Part shown: positions 54,625 through 64,000 of the stretch, in pieces | How positions within the stretch are numbered: the first letter of the stretch is position 1 | Layout: the number at the start of each line of letters is the position of its first letter | Assembly: GCA_013397865.1 (NCBI GenBank) | Contig: VZTI01005325.1 | Coordinates: forward strand, 3,998,100 to 4,062,099 | Direction: 5' to 3' | Source of the DNA: Struthidea cinerea | Taxonomy: Eukaryota > Chordata > Aves > Passeriformes > Corcoracidae | DNA length: 64,000 nt | Made by a program: the position numbers and the translations under genes | Notes under the pieces: generated by a model | Told to the model about the DNA's origin: nothing | The model's database searches: none | What the model saw: the letters and a program-made list of their open reading frames with translations, nothing else

Positions 54625-54736
54625 GATGATGCTCTCAGGAAGGTGGTGTGATTCGTAGTGTTGCCCTTTGCAGTGCCAGGAGCTGGACTTGATAATCCCA
54701 AGTGAGTCCCTTCCAACCCAGGGTATTCTGTGAAAT
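54625..54736 (+). mobile_element. CR1 LINE 3' end, sense orientation, 5'-truncated
   Basis: The stretch carries the characteristic avian CR1 3' UTR order: tgctctcaggaaggtggtgtgattc, a 'gttgccctttgcagtgccaggagctggacttgataatcc' block, 'gtgagtcccttccaaccca', and a terminal ATTCTGTG at 54725-54732. CR1 elements end in short repeats of this octamer rather than a poly-A tail; here only the first copy is intact. The 5' limit is uncertain and similarity may begin a little upstream. No coding part of ORF2 remains. This is the best single sign that the source is a bird. Confidence 0.85.
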
Positions 54737-55589
54737 AATTTTTTTTCTTTGCCATAATCCTTAGCATCTTCTGTTTGGTGTCAGTTGCTCTGAATGAATA
54801 CAACTGCTATGAAATAATAAAATAATGATCTTTTGAAATAAGAAAGAACTCCCTCTGTTTTACATGTTTCTTTGTTGTAAAAGAGAATTTGGATGCAGCT
54901 GAAGGATTTGCACTGGCAAGTAGAGTGTGAAAAAAGCTAAATTTTAGCAATCAAGTAAGATTCCTTTCAGATTATCCAGAGCAAGAGAGTTGTAGCTTTT
55001 AACTGTTTATGCAAGATTTTTAGTGACAGAAGACTCAAGTTGTAGTCTACTCTCTGAGGCTCTATCATGCTGCTGTGTATGATAAATTGTAGCAGCCAGA
55101 ATATTCATTTAGAAAGTGGAGGAGCATAACTGCTGTCATACTTGGACATACAGTTACCTCGGTATAACAGTGCCCCACTGCTTTATTTTAAATTAACTAT
55201 TGCTTCTGTTGTTGAAGCTCTTTTTCATATATAAGTGTCAGCACAGTTTTATCCTTTACTCCTTAGCAAAATAGGTTGTGACACCTTTTAATAAACTGCT
55301 GGAATAGCACAGTGTGGGTTGATTTTTGTGGTGTTGAGGTCTCCAGAGTCACTGGATTTGAGCTGTAACAGCAGCCTCAACCATCTAAGACTCTCTGATA
55401 GTCTCTGAAAACTTCAGAGTAGCTGGAGAATGAGTGATGTATCTCTACTGTGTGCAGCATAAATAGTGTTATGACAGTGTTCAGTTGTTTGAGTGAGTAC
55501 TCAATAGAGCCAAACAGGCATTGAGGGAAGAGCTCTGGGGGTGTGTGGTCAGCTGCAGGTAGCTGGTTCTGCCGTGCCTATCTCTGTGA

Positions 55590-55930
55590 GGTGTCTTAAT
55601 GCGCTTTGTTACAGTGCCTTGAATTGGCAGGATGAGTGCGGAGGACGCCGGTCTAATTGGGAGGAGGAAGAAAGTCTCTGAACACTTTCATCTATGACAG
55701 TGTCTGTCAGAGAACATGAAAGACTATTCCTGTGGTACTTAATTAAGCCTTGAGTCTTTGTAACGAAAACAGCAAACAATTAATTAATGATTAAAATTAA
55801 CCGTGCATCCTTTGTGTAGTGATTTATGTACATAATTAATGCGGTAGCATTTTAAGGTGTTAGCTGTCCTTTACAGAGCTGCGTAATAAATGGTGACTTC
55901 AGAGGGTGTTACTTAAAATTCAAATTAACA
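55590..55930. promoter_or_regulatory. Candidate conserved non-coding element rich in homeodomain cores
   Basis: Within 55738-55845 there are several TTAATTA/TAATTA cores: acttaattaag, caattaattaatgatt, and cataattaatgcgg. They are embedded in complex, non-repetitive sequence that also contains occasional CpGs in the 55620-55655 part. Clusters of such cores are common in vertebrate developmental enhancers. No open frame or splice signals support coding. The call is inferred from composition and needs cross-species alignment. Confidence 0.25.
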
Positions 55931-56707
55931 TTTGTTCCAAAAAATTCTCAGTGCTAAGAGGATAACTAGAAGCAGAGTAGGCCCCCCTGCCAGTTTTCTG
56001 TGTGTGAAGAGACATCAGTCTTGCACAGGGACTACTTTATTGTTCGTACCTGCACTAACTGCCTAGACAGGCTCTTGCTGTTTCTAGGAAGATGATTTAA
56101 ACTGCTTGTGTTCCTAGGCTACCAAAATGACTGATTAGACAGCCCTGTTGAACTATAGGGATGGGTACTGATAGACTGCTGAAATCAGACTGAAGTCCAG
56201 CATCCAAAGAGAGTGAGGTGTTATATTTCGTAGTTGTTAAGCCTTTTGGATCTATTAAAGCTTGGTTCAGTTAAGCCCTACAAGCTCAGCAAAGCAACAG
56301 GCACATCTGTGTTAAAAAGTTGTGCCTTAGTTTTACTTTTGCACACAACGGACAAAATGGGAAGCTGAAATTCAGAAAACATGTGCACGTTACATTGATC
56401 TGCCCACAGGAGTTTTGCTGTATTGGTGATGGATTTAGGAATGATGGCCATTTTTTATTGTGTCCAGCCTCTTCATCTGCACTCTAATTTTGTCTGAAGA
56501 AGGTTATTTCAAGGTTCACTCTAAATGCACGTTCAGTTTAACTGTGATACCTTGTACGCTTAACTACCTTTACAAATCCTTAAGCTTAAAATAGTATTTC
56601 AAAGCAGTTCACTACTGTGCAAAGGAATATACTTTTATGCTCCTGAAAATACAGTTTCGACTACAAGCATTGATTGGAAAATGAAGGTCTTCTAAAGGAA
56701 AGCTGTG

Positions 56708-56800
56708 ATTCAGTGGCTGTAAAATGCTTAAATTGAATATGTGAATTAAGGAAGAAGCAATTCACTGGCTATAAAGTGCTTGAAATATCAGAATTAAGGC
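56708..56800. repeat. Diverged tandem duplication of about 52 bp
   Basis: attcagtggctgtaaaatgc at 56708 and attcactggctataaagtgc at 56760 are aligned copies. Both continue into a shared gaattaagg about 40 bases later. The second copy is shorter by a small deletion. Divergence is higher than in the 35-bp pair at 40.34 kb, so this duplication is older. Confidence 0.75.
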
Positions 56801-58332
56801 CACAAGGAAAAGTTACTGTAGAAGTAGTCTTTGGTAGAAATTGTTAATTTATAATTATTTTATTTCTCACTCTACCTATGATTGTAGTCTAGCTACATTT
56901 GGGGTAATAAGGAGTTAGATATAAATAATTCAATAAAGAGGTGATAATTCATTTCATAAAAATTGATTTGTAAGTACAGGGAATTCCTATATATAGAAAT
57001 TATAATAAAAAGGCCAGAATAACATGGTAACCTGGGAGTTTCTGTTCTGGATTAGAACTGTGTCTGTTCTCATTCATTCTCCTGTCTTTACCTGGGAGAC
57101 CGTAGCAAAAGAGAAGAGAAACTCATCTTTTTGTAGAAAATATCTTGCAGAACTTAATGTATTTCTATTATAATATGGCATATGCTCAAAACTTTTTGTA
57201 TGCAAAACCTCAAGAAAGATAACAGCACAAAATGCCAAATTCATCTCTTATTCTTAAGCATTAGGGAAAATTTGTTTTGCTTGATTTTCTAATATATGGC
57301 AGAATGTGGAGAAATTGTCTTTTATCCTTTGGCATCCTCATACCCACCTCCCCTCTAACCCTTCCATCGAAATTGCTGTTCCTGTGTATCTGATGCCAGT
57401 GAATTCCAAAACGTGTTGATGGGACAGTTTGTGGTCCTGAGCTGTGACCTTGGACACAAAGAGTGTGTTGTAGGCAGAATAATTCTGATAGTGACACATT
57501 TGCTTACGTGTCAGTAAATTTAATCTTTACCTGCATCTTTTATAATTATTTTAAAATCTTATGTGACACTGGTAATTTCAGCAGTAATTAGCAACCTGGT
57601 AACAAGGTGTAATTGGATGTGTGGAGACTGTGTTTTCTAAGTAAATGTTTTAGCAGTCTGCCTAACAAGCCACACCAATGAAAAGAAAAAACAAAAAGAA
57701 TATTTCATCTAGGGCAATTACAGATTTACTCCTATCACTGTAAAATCAACACAAGCTACTGAGAATTTGAATGATAATACCTCTCTATCTAATACCTAAT
57801 AAATGAAGGTTAATGAGATTCTTAAACAGCAAATCCTTCTACCAAGTGTACCTCTGCCACTGTTCCCATTAAACATCAGGGTCAGGGTCTTCCTTATTCC
57901 TTTGCATAAAACCTCCTTGTGGGGTATTTTTACAGCATAAGGTTCATGGTACATGCACTCTGTATCAGGGAGGCAGTGGTCTGTATCTGAAGTCCATAAG
58001 AAATTCAGGCACTGAAAAGATTTGAAAAGCAATTGACATTTAAGGCATGATGATGTTTTTTTTCTTAGTGAACCGAAGTGCTTTTTGACATTAGCAGTAA
58101 CTTTGCTGATCAGGTGCTCTATCAACATGGAAATCTTAGTCAGAGGGTAGGGCTCTAACCTTTTACTCTTGGAGCCTTCTTCCCTCCCAGAGCATCACAG
58201 CAGCGTGTGGTGGGGCCTGTGATCCCTTTCAGTCCTCCTAGGCTTCTGGGATTCCTGCTGGGATGAGTCTGGAGCAGTACAGTGCTGCACCAGGAATGTA
58301 TCTGGTAGTGTTGAAATCCCTAAAGTAGAGCA

Positions 58333-58383
58333 TTTTTTGGTTTGTTTTTGTTTGTTTGTTTGTTTGTTTTTGATTTTTTTTTG
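58333..58383. repeat. (GTTT)n-type T-rich simple repeat
   Basis: Repeated GTTT units are flanked by T runs on both sides. About 60 bases downstream, at roughly 58421-58456, an AATAAA and A-rich stretch occurs, so the block could belong to an old retroposed copy, but no body or target-site duplication was recognised. Confidence 0.85.
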
Positions 58384-59483
58384 TGTGAGTAAACTAACAC
58401 TTTTGAGTTTCTGTGTTTCTGAATAAATGCACTATTTTAAAAAAAAGGAAAAAAAGTACTCTGTTTCTGACAGTAAAGGTGATACTTATTTGGTATTAAG
58501 CCCTTGAGAAAACAAAAGGATTTCTTTCTCCTGCCTTATATTGACTAGCAAATAGGGCGGGATGTAAAGGTTTTTTGCCTCTCCTTTCATTGGCTCTGCA
58601 AGTGAAAACTGTTCTGTTGAGATTTCAAGGCAAGAAGGTGGAGGCTGGAAGGTAGTACTAATGCAGCAGTTTCTTGAGTCGTGGTTAGTTGAAACATTTA
58701 CTGTGGAGCCTATCAAGGGAATCCTCTCTCTTTTACATCAGTTCATAATTTCTTGCAGTTTTATTTGTACTTGTTTAGAAGATACTGTGTAAGTATCAGT
58801 GCATGTTACCCAAAAATCCCAACAAGATGGCAGTGTTTTCCCGTCTTTCAAGGATGTGTCACTGGAGATATACCTGTATGACTGAGTGCCCTCCAGATGC
58901 TTGTGACCAGATTGCTTTTAGTAGTAGTAATTTCTTGGCCCCCAAACTTGTGAAGTTTCATTGTTCTGTGAGAAAGTATAAAACCCCAAATGGTTGTTGC
59001 TTCCCTTGTTTTCAATGTGTCACCAAGGCAGAACCTGGAGACTGCCTAAATACACTGTGCTAAATTTCTATTTGGTTTTGATGAGTTAATTCAGAAATAT
59101 TTCTTCATTCTCTTTATATTCATGGCAAGTTAGATATTCCGCAACCCAGGAAGAGCAAACACAGCTCGATGTGTATCGTAATTGACTGCACAGTCTCTAT
59201 ACATCAGCAGGATCTCATGGATGCTCAAGTGCCACAGCAGGCTCCACATCTTTGTGTTACAGTCTTTAACTGAGGTGTGGGAAACTCCTACTGAGAACAG
59301 CTACTGAGCACATCACCTGTATCCTGGACTTTACATAAGGTTTTACTTTTGATGCACTCTGTATACGCATTTTCACTGCATTTTGGTTTTTTTTTATTCA
59401 GAGGCATAACTGGGTGATTTTAACATAAGCCTGTTTCTGCACAAAGAATACCCAAGTAGAGATTGTATCTTAACTCGCAGTTC

Positions 59484-59519
59484 CCTTCTGGTTTGCTAAC
59501 TCCTTCTGGTTTACTAACA
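59484..59519. repeat. 18-bp tandem duplication
   Basis: ccttctggtttgctaact is followed directly by ccttctggtttactaaca, with two differences in 18 bases. Confidence 0.85.
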
Positions 59520-59688
59520 GTTCTCTTGTGCTCAACTCGAATGCCAGCTACTTCCTCTGTGTCCTTCAGGACTGTGCCAACATCAGAGAAAACATGAAGA
59601 GTAACGAAAGAGTGACCCCCATAACTGGTGGAAACTTCTTGCCCCGTAAGTTTTAGCTGCTAACTCAGACACCAAGCTGAGGGCTCTT

Positions 59689-59713
59689 ATTTCTGGCTGA
59701 TGGAGCCAGAAAT
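59689..59713. repeat. Perfect 10-bp inverted repeat with 5-base loop
   Basis: ATTTCTGGCT (59689-59698) and AGCCAGAAAT (59704-59713) are exact reverse complements around GATGG. It is isolated in intronic sequence. Confidence 0.85.
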
Positions 59714-62700
59714 CCTGACTTCTGCCATCCTGAAAAGACACCACTTGTTGGCTGCTTTTTTTAGTAATAGAATAGTTTAAATTAGCTCTCTAAGGAGGAA
59801 AGTTTCATGTGTCCCATAGTAAGTGTGTGTCTTTGAGATCTCCATGGTCAACCACAGTCATCATGACTCCTCTCTAATGTAGTTTTCAGTCTTTAGCTAG
59901 TTGTTACATCTTTGAATTGGGATCGAGGGTTTGAGGAGGAGTGCTGGTCCTTCTGTCATTCTTGACCTTTCTTGGGGGCTGGGGAACTACATATATCCCA
60001 TGTGAAGCTGCAGTGAGCCATATGTTACTGTGCAACCTTCACTTGCTGCTCTATCAGAAGGAACCATGGTTCTGTAAAGTAATCCCTCCTTTCTTCATGT
60101 TTGTGTTCTGACATCATTAATACTGACAGTACAGCTCTGGGAATCATTTGCTAGTTAGGTTGAACAGTCTTTCTGCTGTCTCAGCATTGACAGGTTGCAA
60201 AATGTTTAATGTATTACTTCATATTACAAACACATTTCAGTAACAAATCCATTAGCAGAGCTAAAAATCAAAATAGATGCTCAGAATTCAGAAGTAGGAT
60301 CAATCTAAAATGTTAATGTATTGCTCTTTCTTAGCATTTTCATCTGTGGGTAGCAGTTCTGTACATAATAATTGCCATCCACAGTGCTGGAACAGTTGTA
60401 CAGAGGCAGGGAAATGTAGTCAAATGAAACCTTGGTCAAGTGTTTAATCCCAGGGTATTGCAGGTGTTTCAGAACAGTATTTTATGCTTTATGTTGTTAG
60501 ACTAGGCAGTACCTCTGACGCCAAAGCCAGTAAAGAGTGAATATATGAAGAGAAAGTAAAAGCATACAGTGGGAAATCTTTGCTCAGTAAGAAATGTGTT
60601 GCCCGCTTTTTAGATCTAAATGGGTGCTTTAGCACATTTTATGCATGGATTCTCACATCAGAGTGCAGGAATTACCCTTTCAAATGCAATAAAGATAATT
60701 TAGATAGCTTATTTGCCAGGTTTTTGATTCTGTTGAGTGTATAAAGCATCTAGCTAGTTCAAATGCCACTGATGGATAGAAATTAATGATATAGGACAGT
60801 TATAAGAGGTGTTTTTAAGGAAGATGATGTATCAAGTGTGTTTCCTTCACCTTGTGGATCTTTATATTTTGAATGTTTTTGTAGATTAACTGCAGTACAT
60901 AACATTTCTATTTAAGATTTTATCAGAAGTGAAGTTTTATTTTGATTAATACATATGATATTTAAAATATTGGGTGACTTCCAAATAATTCTTGTTTTTA
61001 AATTTGAGGGCTTCCAGCAAATGTCAAGTGTTAATCTTAGGCCTGCTCTTAAATTCTAATCAGCTAAGAGCATAATTGTTCAGTAAAGAGTGAAGTAAAT
61101 TACCTTCTTATACACAGTGGCTTAGAGAACTGGTGGGAAGGAGGTTCCAGAGTTGGTGGCCATGTGCTCCAAAATGCAAGGAAATGCTCTGCATACTGAA
61201 GATCCCATTAGTCACCCTCCCTTTGAAGAGACAAGGGTAACCTTTGCGCCCTGGCGTCTGGAGTATTCTTGAAGTTCATGGGACTCCTTCCAGTGAGTGC
61301 CAGGATTTTAAATTACGTCGTACAGGGGATGACTGTTGACATTTGGATGAGAATGGAGCAGTGTCATTAAGTGCTCTACATTTTACAAACTTTGAAGCCA
61401 ATTTGTTCTGATTCTCTCTGTAGGTTACCATGTTTCTAGAGCCTGGACTTCTTTGTGCATGTGCTGTTTCTGTGTGCCATCCTTTAGGAGCAAGCTGCAT
61501 AAATATGCAGTAAAGGGGAGTATTGTCCCTTGGAAGCAAGCGGTGAAGGCTGGTGGATATAGCCGAGTTTATGTAAGGCCAAATCCCCTGATATGCAGTT
61601 GTGGGCAAAAGATGACTCCGGAATCACTGTGGGTTAGAAAAACGTGGTTTATCTTAATTTTTAGGTACCTCTAGAAATCTGGTCCACTTGCACTCTGCTA
61701 ACTTTCAACAGGATCTGTTGTACTTGACTGGTTCCTCGGATGCCTCTGGCATGACATCTGAAGTAAAGATTGAAGATTTCCCGAGGGAAGGTGGAACGTG
61801 GGGCTGTGAATGTGTTCTCACTATTTAAATAGTCATTAGGCCAGATTTTGCTGGATTCACAGATGCCCAACCAGTCTTCCATATTCATGAACACTCTTCA
61901 TCTGCTTTGACAAATGGTGCAATTCGAGAATTGAGCTTTCATCTTTTTTGCTTCTATTTAACCAGTTCACCTTGGGTTAAGAAATTCTGAGGTTGGTGAA
62001 TCCAGAGAAAGCTCCAGGTGAATCTGGCCATTTAATTTTTATCTTCAGCTGGAGTGTTATTCAGTGAAAATCAGTAATGTAGATTTTACTCCTATTTTCT
62101 GCACATCTTCTGCTGGTTTGGAACATAATGACCTTTTCTGTGGAACAGGTTTTTGAGTTACCTTCCTGCCAGCTCTTACAGAATTTCCCAGTATCCTCTT
62201 CTGTATTCATTAAATTTAGAGCCTAGTTTATCACCTAGTGGAGAGCAGGAGGAAAAGCATGTAGTTCTTTGCTGTTGAGGGAGATGAGGCAAAAAGATTT
62301 AGTGCAGGTTCTACATCATGCTTTGAATGAAACATCATACTTCTCAGAAAGGATTTACAGTATTGTCCCAGTTTGGACAAATTTGGAGGAAAATATCCTC
62401 TGATAGAAGGCAGGTTACAACCACCCCTCCCCCACCAGGTTCGGGAAAAAAGAAGTATTTCCTCAAGTAGAAACAACAGTATTAGTGGCTGTGCCAACAC
62501 TCAACATTTGCAATTCCCATGTTAATATTGTCAGTGGGTACTACTGCATTCAGTTTAAAAAGTGCAGCTAATCTACCTGACCACTAAATGGCACTCTTTC
62601 CTTTTCAGAGCCAAAACCAGAGGAAAGGTGTTCAAATCAAAGCTGAGGGATAATATGCAAATGTTTATTTTCGTATTATCTAGTCTCCAAATTGTTGTTT

Positions 62701-63036
62701 GTCACTAAAAGAAAACTGACTTATTTGTTCATTCTTTGCTTTGCACTTGGTATGACTGGTAGAATCTGAACAGAAACTGATGACTTTGTAAAGGCTTGGG
62801 TTTAGCTGTTGCATGGTTTGTATAACTGCCCTCTGTAGAGAACTTCACCCATAACATGAAGAGAAGCAACTGAATTTATTTTCAAGTTAAATTTTTATCT
62901 GATTCATGTTAGGAATTTTAATTACTCCTCATTGGTAATTTTTTTTGATGTTTAATGAGGTTAGAGCAAATCTTATGCAGGCCTGGGTAGAGACCATTGA
63001 GCTCTGATTATTCTATTTGCAGCATCAGTCTGTATG

Positions 63037-63050
63037 AATGATGCATCATT
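63037..63050. repeat. 14-base perfect palindrome
   Basis: AATGATGCATCATT equals its own reverse complement. The core TGATGCATCA resembles composite bZIP half-sites, but no evidence of regulatory use is visible. Confidence 0.75.
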
Positions 63051-63477
63051 GTCCTGTGTTGTCTGCTCTCAAGTTTTTCAGACATTTTCATATGGGTGCC
63101 AGTACATGGGGAGATAACAGACATCTGCATGTTATGCAGACTTGTTACCTGTGCAGAGGAAAATATTTTTTGAAGAAATTAAAGCCATGTAGTTTTATAT
63201 CTCATTTTCTGATACGTGATTCTTCTTTCACTCCATTGAGTTCTGTGGGGCTGCAGTGTAAATATCAATATCAGATTTGAAAATTATGGCAGGAGGAAAA
63301 TGGTTTAGCTAACTTTCTTGAAGAAAACAGCCTCCAAAATGCTTCTCTGTGTGCTAATGCTATTTTGCTTGCCATGACCTCTTGTATAATTAACAACACT
63401 GGCTTACAGGTCAGTACGACTGGAGCATCTCTGTCACACCCTTGAAGTGTGACTTGGAATAACCATCTTTTTTGACT

Positions 63478-63525
63478 CTCACAGAGGGGGACCTCGGTTC
63501 ATCAAGTCCAACCTCCCAAACAGCA
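63478..63525 (-). mobile_element. Possible short CR1 fragment, reverse orientation
   Basis: Around gggggacctcggttcatcaa and gtccaacctccca the sequence resembles the reverse complement of a CR1 3' end ('gggacctc..gttcatc.agtccaacctccc'). The match is short, and the usual leading TCATAGAAT-type octamers are not preserved, so a chance resemblance is possible. Confidence 0.4.
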
Positions 63526-64000
63526 AAGTGATTATGCTTTGCCAAGTTATGCTATGCAGCTTTAAAATATACACTTGAAAAACACACATCTTAGTTTTAA
63601 TCTTAATTTAAATATGTCTGTAGACAGTCACCAATTTTGTTTAGTGTTTGGGTTTTTTTTCCCTCAGTAGTTAATTTTCTTTTAATGCTACTGTTTGATT
63701 TCTGTTTATTTAGGGATGTCTGGAATTTCCACCCATACAGGATAACATACAGTGTAGCGTATCTTTCAGTCATCTTTTTGAGAAGTTGAAATGGTAAGCG
63801 AGTTGAGCCTGACTTCACTGACCTCAAAGTCACCAATTCCATGTTTGTATAGCCAAGGCTTGCGTTGGATATTTTTGCAGTGGCAGCACACTGAGTTGCT
63901 GGTTTGCTCTGAACCAAAACTGCACTTCAGAGGCATAGTGATGGTCTGCATTCTTTCTTTCTGGGGCTGTAATCCTGTATTGAGCTCCATTTAAACAGTG

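Larger units (their letters stand above)
45001..55000 (+). other. Intron downstream of the exon, second part
   Basis: Unique AT-rich sequence apart from the CpG-rich patch at 45.2 kb, the T/G-rich tract at 52.4 kb, the weak X-box at 52.15 kb and the CR1 tail at 54.63-54.74 kb. Open frames are short and without recognisable domains. Confidence 0.65.
55001..64000 (+). other. Intron downstream of the exon, third part to window edge
   Basis: Contains the homeodomain-core-rich block (55.6-55.9 kb), the diverged tandem duplication (56.7 kb), the GTTT repeat (58.3 kb), an 18-bp duplication and a hairpin (59.5-59.7 kb), a palindrome (63.04 kb) and a possible CR1 scrap (63.5 kb). No exon was recognised; the intron continues past the window. 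Confidence 0.6.

Noticed and set aside
57796..58128. 110-codon minus-strand open frame
   Set aside because: No recognised motif, and no plausible acceptor-donor pair in register was noticed.
1..64000. tRNA, rRNA, snRNA genes, CRISPR arrays, insertion sequences or endogenous viral genes
   Set aside because: Looked for by eye on both strands. No cloverleaf with A and B boxes, no regularly spaced repeats, and no recognisable viral or transposase protein signatures were found.

Overview
The window looks like non-coding DNA from inside a very large vertebrate gene, most likely from a bird or another archosaur or turtle. The pointers to a bird are a low density of interspersed repeats, no Alu- or L1-like sequence, AT-rich composition, and CR1-type LINE tails. 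One clear sense CR1 3' end lies at about 54.63-54.74 kb and ends in ATTCTGTG. A much older, eroded CR1 lies in reverse orientation at about 3.79-4.27 kb. Nothing bacterial, viral or plasmid-like was seen: no operons, no tRNA or rRNA, no CRISPR.

Only one convincing protein-coding piece was found, a 94-base internal exon at 33308-33401 on the + strand. It has an AG acceptor, a strong G|GTAAGT donor, one open frame, and an acidic leucine-rich peptide containing CELDEDDLMLDLELLEEQ. I recognise this as a CCSER-family (coiled-coil serine-rich protein, formerly FAM190) segment, most likely CCSER1. The introns run at least 33 kb upstream and 30.5 kb downstream, to both window edges, which fits CCSER1, a gene known for its extreme length. 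A 79-base run of N stops 13 bases before the exon and hides most of its acceptor region.

Layout: 1-33307 is intron, holding the old CR1, several perfect short inverted repeats, a (TG)n microsatellite and a candidate forkhead plus RFX X-box cluster near 23.95 kb. 33308-33401 is the exon. 33402-64000 is the next intron. It holds an unusually long minus-strand open frame at about 34.06-34.63 kb, a CpG-rich exon-like patch at about 45.2 kb, several small tandem duplications, T/G-rich simple sequence, the CR1 tail, and a TAATTA-rich block near 55.7 kb that is a candidate conserved non-coding element.

I found no multi-gene or novel molecular system. The most useful leads are the unrecognised minus-strand open frame, the CpG-rich exon-like patch, the FOX/RFX cluster and the 14-bp perfect hairpin at 26.4 kb. 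All are offered as hypotheses with decisive checks.
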